Below are positions 35,186 to 43,608 of a stretch of DNA of 64,000 nt, in pieces (positions within the stretch are counted from its first letter, which is position 1; each line of letters begins with the position of its first letter). The notes below the pieces were generated by a model. The model did not search any database and was not told where the DNA came from. It was given only the letters and a program-made list of their open reading frames with translations. Location of the stretch: the NCBI GenBank assembly GCA_027490305.1, contig JAIXYI010000045.1, positions 1 to 64,000 on the forward strand. The letters are read 5' to 3'. The DNA is from Flavobacteriaceae bacterium. Lineage in GTDB: Bacteria; Bacteroidota; Bacteroidia; Flavobacteriales; Flavobacteriaceae. The translations under genes and the position numbers were made by a program.

Positions 35186-35360
35186 GCGCGGGGGGAAATT
35201 CCCTGACTGTTCCGATGATAGCGAAAACTATTCGAAGAGCTAAACGTAAAAGGATTTTAATAATGACAATCAATAACGGAGAACTGTGCAAGATAAAGTC
35301 AACTTATTTTACCCATCCCTTTTGTATCTTCTGCATTCTACCACATCTTTATAAACGTAA

Positions 35361-35915
35361 ATGACCCGAAACCAAATAGAAGCCTCCATCCTTGAGCGAC
35401 GCCTCCAATTGGAGCCGTTTGAAAAAATCAAGTACTTTAAGTTGCCTTTTCTTTGTTGGCTGGGCTTCCTTATGTCGGTTACGGATGGTTTCCAGGAGTT
35501 TTCGGGGATTGATTTTTCGGACACCTCCTTTCGAATTGGGATCGCGTTGCTGGCAATAGGGACACTATCGTATAAGCTCAAAAGTGATCGCCTCAATATG
35601 ATTGTAGTGGAGAAACCGACCGAAGATTTTGAAAATAAACTGCGCATTTACGCCAGGGATATGAAATGGATAGTTGAATTGGACGCGAACGGTGCTTTCA
35701 TCTTCCGATCGGTACCTACGAAAGGTTATTTACATGGACATCAGGACAACGAACAAGCGGGGGAACGGATTTACGTATTCCAGAAGCGCGGTACCGTCTA
35801 TATAAAGAGCATTGACAATCTTGATAATCTCGCCTTTAAAATTCACAAGGGTCATAATCTCTCAAACGAAAGAGCGCTCGTTGCCATAATCAAACGCGTA
35901 GCGGGCAAGACGTAG
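35361..35915 (+). CDS. Hypothetical two-span membrane protein
   Basis: Not recognised. The 184 residues comprise a hydrophilic start, two adjacent membrane segments (about 28-41 and 55-70; LPFLCWLGFLMSV and IGIALLAIGTLSYKL), and a C-terminal soluble domain with VELDANGAFIFRSVPTKG and RIYVFQKRGTVYIKSIDN, which is probably mixed alpha-beta. It stands alone between mnmE and another unknown gene, and an intrinsic hairpin follows the stop. Confidence 0.7.
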   Translation: MTRNQIEASILERRLQLEPFEKIKYFKLPFLCWLGFLMSVTDGFQEFSGIDFSDTSFRIGIALLAIGTLSYKLKSDRLNMIVVEKPTEDFENKLRIYARDMKWIVELDANGAFIFRSVPTKGYLHGHQDNEQAGERIYVFQKRGTVYIKSIDNLDNLAFKIHKGHNLSNERALVAIIKRVAGKT

Positions 35916-35946
35916 CGTCGGCTCTAGGGCAATAGCTCTTTTTTCG

Positions 35947-35971
35947 AACGTTTCAGAGGGACGTTTTTTTT
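35947..35971 (+). terminator. Intrinsic terminator after the two-span protein
   Basis: AACGT (35947-35951) and ACGTT (35961-35965) form a short stem with a 9-nt loop, followed by a T-run. Confidence 0.5.
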
Positions 35972-36142
35972 AGATGTCGGCATCGGTACGGGAATGGCAA
36001 AATAGTACCTTTATTTTAATGAATCGCCTACCCTACTTATTGGTCTTGTGTTCAGCATCGACTCAGATGCCCGGTTACAGGAACTGGGTAACGAGCGAAT
36101 AAGCAGTAATTGAAAATAATCTTCCGCGTAAGCGCCATTTTT

Positions 36143-36835
36143 ATGACCAAACTGACAATCATTCTATCCATCCTCTCTTTGTCCCTCTTCGCCCAGACAA
36201 AAAGAGAAATCGTTGTGTCGGTCGACAGTGATACGTCTTTTCTACAATACCGAACTTTTCCCGAAAAGGATTTGCGATTAAGCCAGGCTGAAAGATCGTT
36301 TCGTTTGAGTACGTCTTGTAATTCCGTAGAAATACGGAAGAACCAGTCCACCTTTTCGGGGGAGCTTAGTCTCTTTGTGCGCGAAGTCAGTGACTTCGAA
36401 AGTTCCTCTAAAACCCATCGCCAAACCTACAGTCTGGACCCATTAGCCGTTCAAAAAATGTTCCATCTTATCGACTCATTAAAGCTGGATAATATTCCCA
36501 GTGATACGTTTATCAAATCGTGGAGGCAAGGTTTCGACGGCATCGTCTATGTGCTGGAAAGCAAAGACAAGGTGCGGTATTCCTGTAAAGGTTACTGGAC
36601 CCCAGAGGCGCAAATGCTGGTAGTTGAAGCGCTAACCATACAAGCATTTGTTGATCGAGTTTATGCGCTGGCAAACTTAAAGGCGCGGTACGAAAATTTC
36701 GACACTACGATTCCTTTCATGAGTTGGACGTGTAATGGCGTTATAGTTAGTCGTATAATGACATGTAAAGAGTATAGAGCATACAAGCGAAAGAAAAGGC
36801 GACTTAATAAAACCGCGGTCAAAAGAGCACCATAG
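36143..36835 (+). CDS. Hypothetical secreted protein
   Basis: The ATG gives 230 residues with signal MTKLTIILSILSLSLFAQ; the TTG 33 nt earlier is not needed. The mature part contains strands such as VVSVDSDTSFLQYRTFP and YVLESKDKVRYSCKGYW and ends in a basic tail, YRAYKRKKRRLNKTAVKRAP. No family was recognised. It is followed 51 nt later by another short secreted protein. Confidence 0.65.
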   Translation: MTKLTIILSILSLSLFAQTKREIVVSVDSDTSFLQYRTFPEKDLRLSQAERSFRLSTSCNSVEIRKNQSTFSGELSLFVREVSDFESSSKTHRQTYSLDPLAVQKMFHLIDSLKLDNIPSDTFIKSWRQGFDGIVYVLESKDKVRYSCKGYWTPEAQMLVVEALTIQAFVDRVYALANLKARYENFDTTIPFMSWTCNGVIVSRIMTCKEYRAYKRKKRRLNKTAVKRAP

Positions 36836-36886
36836 TGAAACAACGTCCATTTAATTTTGCACCTGACTTCACTAAATCTGCCAGCA

Positions 36887-37414
36887 ATGAAAGCTCTATT
36901 CCCCCTCTCCTTCCTCTCCTTTTTCCAAGCCGGTGCCCAAGTGTTAGCCCCGGTTGACACCTACCTTTCCGACAACCGTGTGCCCGCCGTTGCAAAAGCG
37001 TATTATCAGGGCACTTTCAGGGCGGAGGACGACGACCGGACATTCTCCATTATCAAAGGACTGCAGTCACCCGATAATGAGCTTCGACCCTTCTATATAG
37101 TATTGGTTTCAAAGATGATCCCGGAATCGGATGGCGCGTTGTCTGAGGTGCTTTTCGCGGCGTGCCGGACATTCGTTGAAACAACTCCCGACTATTTAAT
37201 CGATTTCCTGAAGTCGCAAAAGGCAGACTCCGCGCGTTACAAAAACCTGGTGGATCAATGGAGTAGGGCCATAGCCGGGGAACTGGCAATAAACTGTGAT
37301 GGTACGGCCGACTGCGTTAACCAATCGCTGACAACGTCTTTACGACGGGCAAGTCCGGCGAATAGAAAAGTGTTGGAGCAGCTATATGCGCACGTGAGGA
37401 GTTACTTAAACTGA
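36887..37414 (+). CDS. Hypothetical secreted protein
   Basis: Using the ATG at this position gives 175 residues with signal MKALFPLSFLSFFQAGAQ, which fits better than the upstream TTG at 36857. The remainder is predicted mostly helical and contains two Cys residues close together (NCDGTADC) that may form a disulphide. Unknown family. The following 224-nt gap up to the next stop contains nothing recognised. Confidence 0.6.
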   Translation: MKALFPLSFLSFFQAGAQVLAPVDTYLSDNRVPAVAKAYYQGTFRAEDDDRTFSIIKGLQSPDNELRPFYIVLVSKMIPESDGALSEVLFAACRTFVETTPDYLIDFLKSQKADSARYKNLVDQWSRAIAGELAINCDGTADCVNQSLTTSLRRASPANRKVLEQLYAHVRSYLN

Positions 37415-37638
37415 TTGCTGCAACCCATAGTATCGTGATACATACACACAATCCACTCTTTTTTCAAATACTGATAACACCTTTGGCAGAAAATGGAGAT
37501 GAAAAATCCGCCATGACATGATTGGGTTACGAGAATGTGGAAATTCCAAACGAAAAAGCGGAAGAATTCCAAAGCAGCCATGATGGATCGGATCATAAGG
37601 AGAAAAGAGACGCGAAACGGGCGACCTTACCTCTTCAC

Positions 37639-38340
37639 CTATTTCTTCTTCGGTTTTCCGAACTTCTTCGTCTTCAACGGAAACCGCACTTTCGTAAGTT
37701 TGTTGTTCTCGTCGCGAATGGTCCAGATGCCTTTTTTAGCGCCGTCTACATATTCGCCCTCCGCCACCAGGTGGCCTTCGGCATCGCGGTATACGCAGTG
37801 GCCCTCGGGTTGTCCGGCTTTGTAGTGGGATTCTTCTAACACAATCCCTTTTTCGGTATATTTCTTATAGAGACCGTGTTTTAGGTCGTTTCGGTAGCCG
37901 CATTCCTCGGCAATCGCGCCTCCTCGGAAAAAGACCTTACGTACGCCTTCGAGCTTGCCTTTCACATAGGTTTCGGTGGTCATGATATCCGGAAGGTCTT
38001 CGTGGTAGTAGATCCACTTGCCTTCGTTCACGCGGTCAACGGTGAGTCCCTCGCTCACTTTATTGCCTTTTCGGGTAAACAAGGTCGTGTAGGCATTGTG
38101 CCCGTTGTTGGTAAAAACCCGCGTCGCGATGATGCCTCCAGTCTTCGTATCATCGAAATACTTGAAGGTGCCGGTCTCTACGCCGTGCTCGAAAGTGCCT
38201 TCATAGCGCGGGCGTTTTGATTCTTCATATACGCCGCGCCAGAGTCCGTGTTTGCGGCCTTCCGCATCCAGTTGGTTCACGTCCTGGGCAAATCCGGGTG
38301 CAACGGACAACAATAGAACAAAAAAGAGTAGTTGTTTCAT
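37639..38340 (-). CDS. MORN-repeat protein of the YwqK type
   Basis: A 233-residue exported protein with signal MKQLLFFVLLLSVAPGFAQ. It then has tandem MORN-like repeats of about 22-24 residues (GLWRGVYEESKRPRYEGTF, GLYKKYTEKGIVLEESHY, GHCVYRDAEGHLVAEGEY, KKGIWTIRDENNK). The family is often labelled YwqK antitoxin in databases, but the signal peptide argues for an envelope protein and no toxin gene is near. It ends in a basic KKFGKPKKK tail. Confidence 0.83.
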   Translation of the reverse strand: MKQLLFFVLLLSVAPGFAQDVNQLDAEGRKHGLWRGVYEESKRPRYEGTFEHGVETGTFKYFDDTKTGGIIATRVFTNNGHNAYTTLFTRKGNKVSEGLTVDRVNEGKWIYYHEDLPDIMTTETYVKGKLEGVRKVFFRGGAIAEECGYRNDLKHGLYKKYTEKGIVLEESHYKAGQPEGHCVYRDAEGHLVAEGEYVDGAKKGIWTIRDENNKLTKVRFPLKTKKFGKPKKK

Positions 38341-38410
38341 GAATCGGTTTCGTGGTGCAAAAATAATGATTAGAAAGAAACGCAGGGAAGGGCGGAATAT
38401 TTTGGAAGGG

Positions 38411-38487
38411 GGTTGGGGTTGAGGGGTGATAGTTCAGGGTTCAGGGTTCAGGGGTGAAGGTTGAGGGGTGATGGTTGTTGGTTATTG
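38411..38487 (+). repeat. Heptad-period tract with G-rich words
   Basis: GGGGTTGA, ATAGTTC, AGGGTTC, AGGGTTC, AGGGGTGA and similar words. Several GGG runs with TTCA loops give quadruplex potential. It begins about 70 nt upstream of the MORN gene start. Confidence 0.78.
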
Positions 38488-38550
38488 GACCATCTCCTCC
38501 CATTGGGATGATGACGCTATTGTTCGTCTATTTTCGTCGCTGCTTGCACC

Positions 38551-38592
38551 TGCTCCTTGCTTCTGGCTTCTGGCTTCTTGCTTTGCTGCTCA
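38551..38592 (+). repeat. Heptad-period tract next to element A
   Basis: CTTCTGG/CTTCTGG/CTTCTTG/CTTTGCT words lie between the previous tract and the palindromic element, on its canonical 5-prime side. Confidence 0.65.
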
Positions 38593-38613
38593 ACATCAAC
38601 TTTCAAGCAAACT

Positions 38614-38745
38614 TTAACAAAAACTGCGGTTTTCCCGTACCCCCGTATCCGGCGCATTTCGTAAGGGATGCATCCGCCCCTTCCCTATGACAAGATACGA
38701 TTTCCCGGCGACACCCTTTTACGGGAAATCCGTAGTTTTTGTTAA
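38614..38745 (+). repeat. 132-bp palindromic element, copy A
   Basis: Starts TTAACAAAAACTGCGGTTTT and ends with the near-reverse complement (CCGTAGTTTTTGTTAA), giving terminal inverted repeats of about 26 bp. A conserved core contains GCATCCGCCCCTTCCC. The same length and layout recur at 50326-50457 and, in the opposite orientation, at 47262 and 47510. Confidence 0.88.
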
Positions 38746-38790
38746 AGGGTTAGGGGTTGATAGTTGATAGTTCAGGGTTGAGGGTTGAGC
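38746..38790 (+). repeat. Heptad-period tract on the 3-prime side of element A
   Basis: TAGTTGA/TAGTTCA/GGGTTGA words immediately follow the element, as on the same side of the three other copies. From 38791 to 39008 nothing was recognised. Confidence 0.75.
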
Positions 38791-39008
38791 CTTTATGGGT
38801 ATTGGTTGGAAGTAGTCAACGAACGGTGTCCGTTTTCCTCCCTCCTACACCCTCACTGTTTACCAAAATTGGGACAAGTGTATGACGAGTATATGGATAG
38901 TCTATGGTGGTGACACAGTTCGTTGAACATACTCCTCCCTTATCGCCTCGCTCCTTGCGAGTTCACTACCTTGGGAACCGTCTCCGATCAACTAGCGGCC
39001 TCCATCTT

Positions 39009-39087
39009 CATCGTTCACTGTTCCTTGTTACTCGTTCATTGTCCTCTTTCTTCTCTCCTCTTTCATCTCTCCTCTCACCCCTCTCCC
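39009..39087 (+). repeat. Heptad-period tract, pyrimidine-rich
   Basis: Words such as TTCACTG, TTCCTTG, TTCATTG, TCTCTCC, TCTTTCA and TCTCACC continue at 7-nt spacing up to the terminator. Confidence 0.65.
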
Positions 39088-39114
39088 AAAAAAAAGCCCC
39101 GCATCACGCGAGGC
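39088..39114 (-). terminator. Intrinsic terminator after yidC
   Basis: On the minus strand GCCTCGC and GCGGGGC form a hairpin followed by nine T residues, about 55 nt downstream of the yidC stop. Confidence 0.82.
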
Positions 39115-39148
39115 CTTCTCTATTTCCGAATGTTGAAGCGATGCCGAG

Positions 39149-39170
39149 TCCAACCCTGAACCCTCAACTA
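39149..39170 (-). repeat. Short heptad tract containing the yidC stop codon
   Basis: On the minus strand it reads TAGTTGAGGGTTCAGGGTTGG, beginning with the TAG stop of yidC. The word order TAGTTGA-GGGTTCA-GGGTTGG is that of the longer tracts. Confidence 0.7.
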
Positions 39171-41048
39171 TTTCTTCTTCTTCTGCGCCTCTGCCTGCTC
39201 CATCATCTCCTGCATCTTACGCTGGAATTTGCCCAATTGCTTCGGCTCGCGTTGCTTGTTGGCCTGGATAGCGGCGTGGATTTTGTCGTTGTCGACGATG
39301 TAATTCTTAATAACAAGCATGATCGCAATCGTGATCGTGTTCGAGATGAAGTAGTACAAACTGAGTCCGGATGCATAGTTGTTGAAGAAAATCAACATCA
39401 TGAGCGGCGAGATATAAATCATCACTTTCATGATCTTCTGCATATCCGGCATGCCTTCCTGTTGCGGCGCGGTCATCGGTTGGTCACCCGTCGTCATCTT
39501 CATATAGAAGAAAATCGCAAGTGCCGCCAGTATCGGGAACAGGCTCACGTGGTCGCCATACGCGGGGATGTGGAAGGGCAATTTGAATACCTGGTCGAAT
39601 GACGACAGGTCTTTCGCCCATAGGAAGCTCTTCTGGCGCAATTCAATGGCGGCCGGGAACAACTGGAACAACGAGTAGAACACCGGAATCTGTAACAACG
39701 CCGGCAAACAGCCCGCCATTGGGTTGACGCCCGCCTGGTTATACAGTTTCATCGTTTCTTGTTGCTTCTTCATCGCGTCGTTCTTGTACTTGTCGTTCAA
39801 CGCAGCAATATCCGGACGCAGGACCTTCATCTTGGCTTGCGAGACATACGATTTATACGTTACCGGCGACATGACCAGACGCACCAGGATGGTGAACAGG
39901 ATAATGGCGAGTCCGGGTAGCAAAAACGACATCAGGAAACCAAACGTCGGGATGAACAGGTGGCGGTTGATCCAGCCGAAGATGCCCCAGCCCAGCGGCA
40001 CGATGTTTTCCACGTCGCGCTCGTACGAAGCGAGTTTCTTATAATCGGTCGGACCGTAATACCAGTTCATCTTCTCGCTGATCTCTCCGGCGTTGAAAGC
40101 CAGCGGCAGCGTCGCGCGGAATTGCTTGGTAAAGATGGTGTCTTTCGTATCGTCGTGCACGAGGTTATTCGAATACACCTCAGCCTTCTTGAACTTGCGG
40201 TCGGTCAGGAGGATTGACGTGAAGAAATGCTGTTTGAACGCTACATACGATACGTCCGAAAGGGTTTCGGTTTTGTCCTGTCCCTGTCCGAGGTAATCAT
40301 TCTTATCGTCTTCATAACGGTAGCGAACGTCGGCATATCGGTTTTCATAAGCCACACTCTTCTCGTTGCGGTACGATTTCAGGTCCCACTCCAAATCAAG
40401 CGGTTTCGATGTGTTAAGCGTCTTCGACAGTCCCTGTGAACGAATGCTGAAGTCGAGCATGTAGTCGTCTTTCAACGCATAGCGGTACTCGAGGTATTCA
40501 TTAGCGCCTGCTTTCAAGCGCATGGTCAGCACCTGCTCATTGCCGTTCTTCGTCAGGATCGGCTCGAAGAACAGGTTCTTGGTATCAAGCGAGCGATTGT
40601 CTAACGTCTGCAACTTCAGGTTCAGGTGGGCGTTGTTGTTTTTGACGAGGCTTACGAGTTGCCCTGATCCTTTCTCGAAACGCTCGTACTTCTTCAGCGT
40701 CGCTTCGGTGATATAGCCGCCTTTATTCGAAATCACGAGGCGTAACACGTCATTTTCAATAGTCGTGGTGCCTCCTTTGGCTGATGGCAGGGTCGCGGAA
40801 TAGGCAAAATTACCGAGTGTGCCGCGGAGTTTCGCCAATTTTGAGGAATCCGCCAGTGTCGTATCGGCTTCGACCGTCGCCATCGGATCCGGAGCCGGCG
40901 CTGCCTTGGCCGGTGCTGCCGCTTCCTTTTTTGCCTTGGCCTTGTCTCCGGGCTTAGGCTGGTTCTGGTACATCATCCACATCAGGATACCGAAGATGAG
41001 GACAAATCCGATGATCGATTTTGGGTCAAATTTCTTTTGTTCTTCCAT
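39168..41048 (-). CDS. yidC: Membrane protein insertase YidC
   Basis: A 626-residue insertase of the Gram-negative form. An N-terminal helix (about 13-26) is followed by a linker rich in Ala, Lys and Pro, a large periplasmic beta domain (about 70-350), and the conserved five-helix Oxa1/YidC core (about 365-600; includes KMKVLRPDIAALNDKYKNDAMKKQQETMKLYNQAGVNP and LYYFISNTITI). The C-terminus is Lys-rich (AEAQKKKK). It inserts and folds inner membrane proteins with or without Sec. The pyrG gene is 25 nt upstream, so they are likely co-transcribed. Confidence 0.97.
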   Translation of the reverse strand: MEEQKKFDPKSIIGFVLIFGILMWMMYQNQPKPGDKAKAKKEAAAPAKAAPAPDPMATVEADTTLADSSKLAKLRGTLGNFAYSATLPSAKGGTTTIENDVLRLVISNKGGYITEATLKKYERFEKGSGQLVSLVKNNNAHLNLKLQTLDNRSLDTKNLFFEPILTKNGNEQVLTMRLKAGANEYLEYRYALKDDYMLDFSIRSQGLSKTLNTSKPLDLEWDLKSYRNEKSVAYENRYADVRYRYEDDKNDYLGQGQDKTETLSDVSYVAFKQHFFTSILLTDRKFKKAEVYSNNLVHDDTKDTIFTKQFRATLPLAFNAGEISEKMNWYYGPTDYKKLASYERDVENIVPLGWGIFGWINRHLFIPTFGFLMSFLLPGLAIILFTILVRLVMSPVTYKSYVSQAKMKVLRPDIAALNDKYKNDAMKKQQETMKLYNQAGVNPMAGCLPALLQIPVFYSLFQLFPAAIELRQKSFLWAKDLSSFDQVFKLPFHIPAYGDHVSLFPILAALAIFFYMKMTTGDQPMTAPQQEGMPDMQKIMKVMIYISPLMMLIFFNNYASGLSLYYFISNTITIAIMLVIKNYIVDNDKIHAAIQANKQREPKQLGKFQRKMQEMMEQAEAQKKKK

Positions 41049-41073
41049 GTTGTTCGGCTTGCGCCGGATTTGA

Positions 41074-42693
41074 TTACGCTGTTTTCTTTTTTGCTTTCAC
41101 CGTAGCCGCCACAAATCCGGTGAAAAGCGGATGGGGATTGGCAACGGTACTTTTATATTCTGGATGGTATTGTACGCCAATGAAAAACGGATGGTCGGCA
41201 ATCTCCACCACCTCCACCAGGCCGGTGTCAGGGTTGACGCCGGATGCTTTCAGTCCGGCCGATTGCAAACGATCGAGGTATTCGCCGTTAAATTCGTACC
41301 GGTGACGGTGACGCTCGGCGATGTGTTCCGTTTTGTAAATTTCGTAGGCGAGGGTATCAGTTTGGATGTCGCATTTCCACGACCCTAAACGCATGGTGCC
41401 GCCTTTATCGGTGACGGTTTTCTGTTCTTCCATCAAATCGATGACCGGATGTGCGGTACCTTGGTTCATCTCGGTGGAGTTGGCATCCTTGAGTCCCACC
41501 ACGTTGCGGGCGAACTCGATCACGGCCATTTGCATACCGAGACAGATGCCGAAAAACGGAATCCGGTTCTCACGGGCATAGCGCACCGCTTCGATCTTCC
41601 CTTCGATACCGCGCTCGCCAAAGCCTGGCGCTACGAGGATACCGTCGAGTCCGGCAAACTTCGATGCCACGTTCGATGCGTCGATGAATTCAGAATGGAT
41701 TGACACGACGTTAACTTTGGTTTCGTTCGCCGCACCCGCGTGGATGAAGGCTTCCAAAATCGATTTATAGGAATCCTGTAACTCCACGTATTTTCCTACC
41801 AGGCCGATGTTCACGACGTGCTTCGGATTTTTCAGGCGATGGAGGAATAGATTCCAATTTTTCAGGTCCGGCGTGTTCTTCATCGGAAGGCCGAGTTTGC
41901 GTAGTGCAACAACGTCGAGTCCTTCCTCTAACATCAGGTTCGGTACCTCATAAATCGTAGACGCGTCAATCGACTGGATAACGGCTTCGCGCTTCACATT
42001 ACAGAAAAGGGCGAGTTTCTGGCGCAGTTCATCCGAAAGTTCGTGTTCGGTGCGGCACACCAGTACGTCCGCCTTGATACCGCTTTCCATCAAGGTCTTG
42101 ACCGAGTGTTGGGTCGGTTTCGTCTTGAGTTCGCCGGCCGCTGCCAGAAACGGAATCAACGTAAGGTGTACGACCAGGCTGTTCTGATCGCCGAGTTCCC
42201 ATACTAATTGTCGGACGGATTCGATGTATGGAAGGGATTCGATGTCACCTACCGTCCCTCCTATTTCCGTAATTACAATGTCGAAATCACCGCTGTGGCC
42301 CAATTGCTGCATGCGGCTTTTGATCTCATTGGTGATGTGGGGAACGACCTGGACGGTTTTCCCGAGGAATTCACCCCGGCGTTCTTTCTCGATGACCGAC
42401 AGGTATACGCGTCCGGTGGTGACGTTATTGGCCTGGGAGGTCGGCACATTCAGAAACCGCTCATAATGCCCCAGGTCGAGGTCGGTTTCAGCACCGTCAT
42501 CAGTTACGTAGCATTCGCCGTGTTCATACGGATTCAGCGTGCCCGGATCCACATTGATGTAGGGATCGAACTTCTGTATCGTGGCCCTGTAACCCCGGGC
42601 CTGCAACAATTTCGCGAGGGAGGCCGCAATGATCCCTTTCCCGAGGGAAGAGCTCACGCCGCCGGTCACAAAAATGTACTTAGTTTTTGTCAT
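41074..42693 (-). CDS. pyrG: CTP synthase
   Basis: A complete 539-residue enzyme that converts UTP to CTP using ATP and glutamine. The synthetase domain has GGVSSSLGKG (11-20), DPYINVDPGTL, HGECYVTDDGAETDLDLGHYERF, and EIGGTVGDIES. The glutaminase domain has nucleophile Cys384 in FGICLGMQ and the His/Glu pair in QYHPE. A TATTTTTG box lies 43 nt upstream of the start. Followed closely by yidC. Confidence 0.97.
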   Translation of the reverse strand: MTKTKYIFVTGGVSSSLGKGIIAASLAKLLQARGYRATIQKFDPYINVDPGTLNPYEHGECYVTDDGAETDLDLGHYERFLNVPTSQANNVTTGRVYLSVIEKERRGEFLGKTVQVVPHITNEIKSRMQQLGHSGDFDIVITEIGGTVGDIESLPYIESVRQLVWELGDQNSLVVHLTLIPFLAAAGELKTKPTQHSVKTLMESGIKADVLVCRTEHELSDELRQKLALFCNVKREAVIQSIDASTIYEVPNLMLEEGLDVVALRKLGLPMKNTPDLKNWNLFLHRLKNPKHVVNIGLVGKYVELQDSYKSILEAFIHAGAANETKVNVVSIHSEFIDASNVASKFAGLDGILVAPGFGERGIEGKIEAVRYARENRIPFFGICLGMQMAVIEFARNVVGLKDANSTEMNQGTAHPVIDLMEEQKTVTDKGGTMRLGSWKCDIQTDTLAYEIYKTEHIAERHRHRYEFNGEYLDRLQSAGLKASGVNPDTGLVEVVEIADHPFFIGVQYHPEYKSTVANPHPLFTGFVAATVKAKKKTA

Positions 42694-42736
42694 TGTCGTA
42701 GTTGTTGTGTTGTGTGGTCGTGTGGAAAAACCGGCG

Positions 42737-42744
42737 CAAAAATA
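42737..42744 (-). promoter_or_regulatory. -7 box of the pyrG-yidC operon
   Basis: TATTTTTG on the minus strand, leaving a leader of roughly 38 nt that is G-poor and rich in ACAAC words. No good -33 element. Confidence 0.45.
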
Positions 42745-42795
42745 CGCGAATATTTCGGATTTAGGCGTATGGGCAAACCGGAAAATAGCAGTGCA

Positions 42796-43023
42796 TCAGG
42801 TGCGCGGAAACCGGTGGCGGATGTCGCGCAACAATCCTTCCAACCCGTTTAATTTCAGCTCATAGACGAGTTGCATTTGGTTGCCGAGTTTTCCTTTTGG
42901 GAAGCCTTTGTTACGGTACCACACCAGATAAAACTCGGGCAAGTCCACGAGAAAGCGCCCTTCGTATTTCCCGAACGGCATTTTGGTGTGTGCGAGTTGG
43001 ATCAGTTCTTCCTGTGGGAGCAT
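42796..43023 (-). CDS. DUF3820 family protein
   Basis: A 75-residue protein with the family core MPFGKYEGRFLVDLPEFYLVWYRNKGFPKGKLG. DUF3820 proteins are small and of unknown function; some resemble parts of exonuclease-associated domains. It is 10 nt downstream of the OsmC-like gene and probably co-transcribed with it. Confidence 0.85.
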   Translation of the reverse strand: MLPQEELIQLAHTKMPFGKYEGRFLVDLPEFYLVWYRNKGFPKGKLGNQMQLVYELKLNGLEGLLRDIRHRFPRT

Positions 43024-43033
43024 GTAACGGTGC

Positions 43034-43435
43034 CTATTGCCATTGGAAGGTAATGACCTTCTCGATATCGGGATGCAGGCTCAGATGAACCGGACAAGTA
43101 TGCGCGGTGCGTTCCATGATGACACGGGTTTTTTCATCCACCGCAACCTTCATATCAAAAACCACTTCGATTTTCGAAATCCGCCGCGGATCAGCCTGCA
43201 TGTGCTTGGTAACCTCGGCCGTCGATCCGGCGAAATCTACGCCCATGTCGCGGGCTTTGATGCCCATGACGGTAAACATGCAACTTGCCAGGGCGTTCGC
43301 CACAGTATCGGTGGGTGAAAAGGCTTCTCCACGTCCATGGTTGTCAACGGGGGCGTCAGACACAATGACAGAGTCGGACGCTATGTGTTGGGAGGAAGTG
43401 CGAAGATCGCCGAGGTAGGTAACTTGGGAGGTCAT
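43034..43435 (-). CDS. OsmC-family peroxiredoxin-like protein
   Basis: A 133-residue protein with the OsmC/Ohr fold. The two reactive cysteines are recognisable in ALASCMFTVMGIKARD (Cys about 52) and HTCPVHLSL (Cys about 114). Such proteins reduce organic hydroperoxides or handle related thiols; whether this one is Ohr, OsmC or YhfA-like cannot be settled. It is first in a two-gene unit with DUF3820, and a heptad tract lies just upstream of its start. Confidence 0.9.
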   Translation of the reverse strand: MTSQVTYLGDLRTSSQHIASDSVIVSDAPVDNHGRGEAFSPTDTVANALASCMFTVMGIKARDMGVDFAGSTAEVTKHMQADPRRISKIEVVFDMKVAVDEKTRVIMERTAHTCPVHLSLHPDIEKVITFQWQ

Positions 43436-43445
43436 GTTTTAATGG

Positions 43446-43498
43446 AGAATTGATAATTGATAATGGATAATGGATAATGGATAACTGTGAATTGATGA
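43446..43498 (+). repeat. Heptad-period tract with GATAATG words
   Basis: GATAATT, GATAATG, GATAATG, GATAATG, GATAACT and GTGAATT. A shorter piece with the complementary words (43592-43621) overlaps the stop codon of the LysM-fusion gene, so the gap 43436-43608 is flanked by complementary tracts. Confidence 0.8.
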
Positions 43499-43608
43499 GC
43501 AATATTGCACAAGTGATAGCTATTTGCAACGGCTTTTATTGTGAATTCTTTAGTGGTTAAAGAGGCAACTTTCCGGACCCAAACCACCTAATTTTCAATT
43601 ATCCATTC

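Noticed and set aside
37639..38340. Toxin-antitoxin pair suggested by the YwqK label
   Set aside because: The MORN protein has a signal peptide and no toxin gene is adjacent, so the antitoxin label is not supported.
38475..38690. Small open frames across element A (also 47231-47419 and 47411-47608 across copies B and C)
   Set aside because: They translate the repeat itself (CGFPVP and RDASAP segments recur because the DNA recurs). No conservation of a start or of codon positions beyond that of the DNA repeat.
38904..39602. 232-residue frame opposite the yidC 3-prime end
   Set aside because: Begins in unannotated repeat DNA and reads the complement of yidC; very His/Arg-rich.
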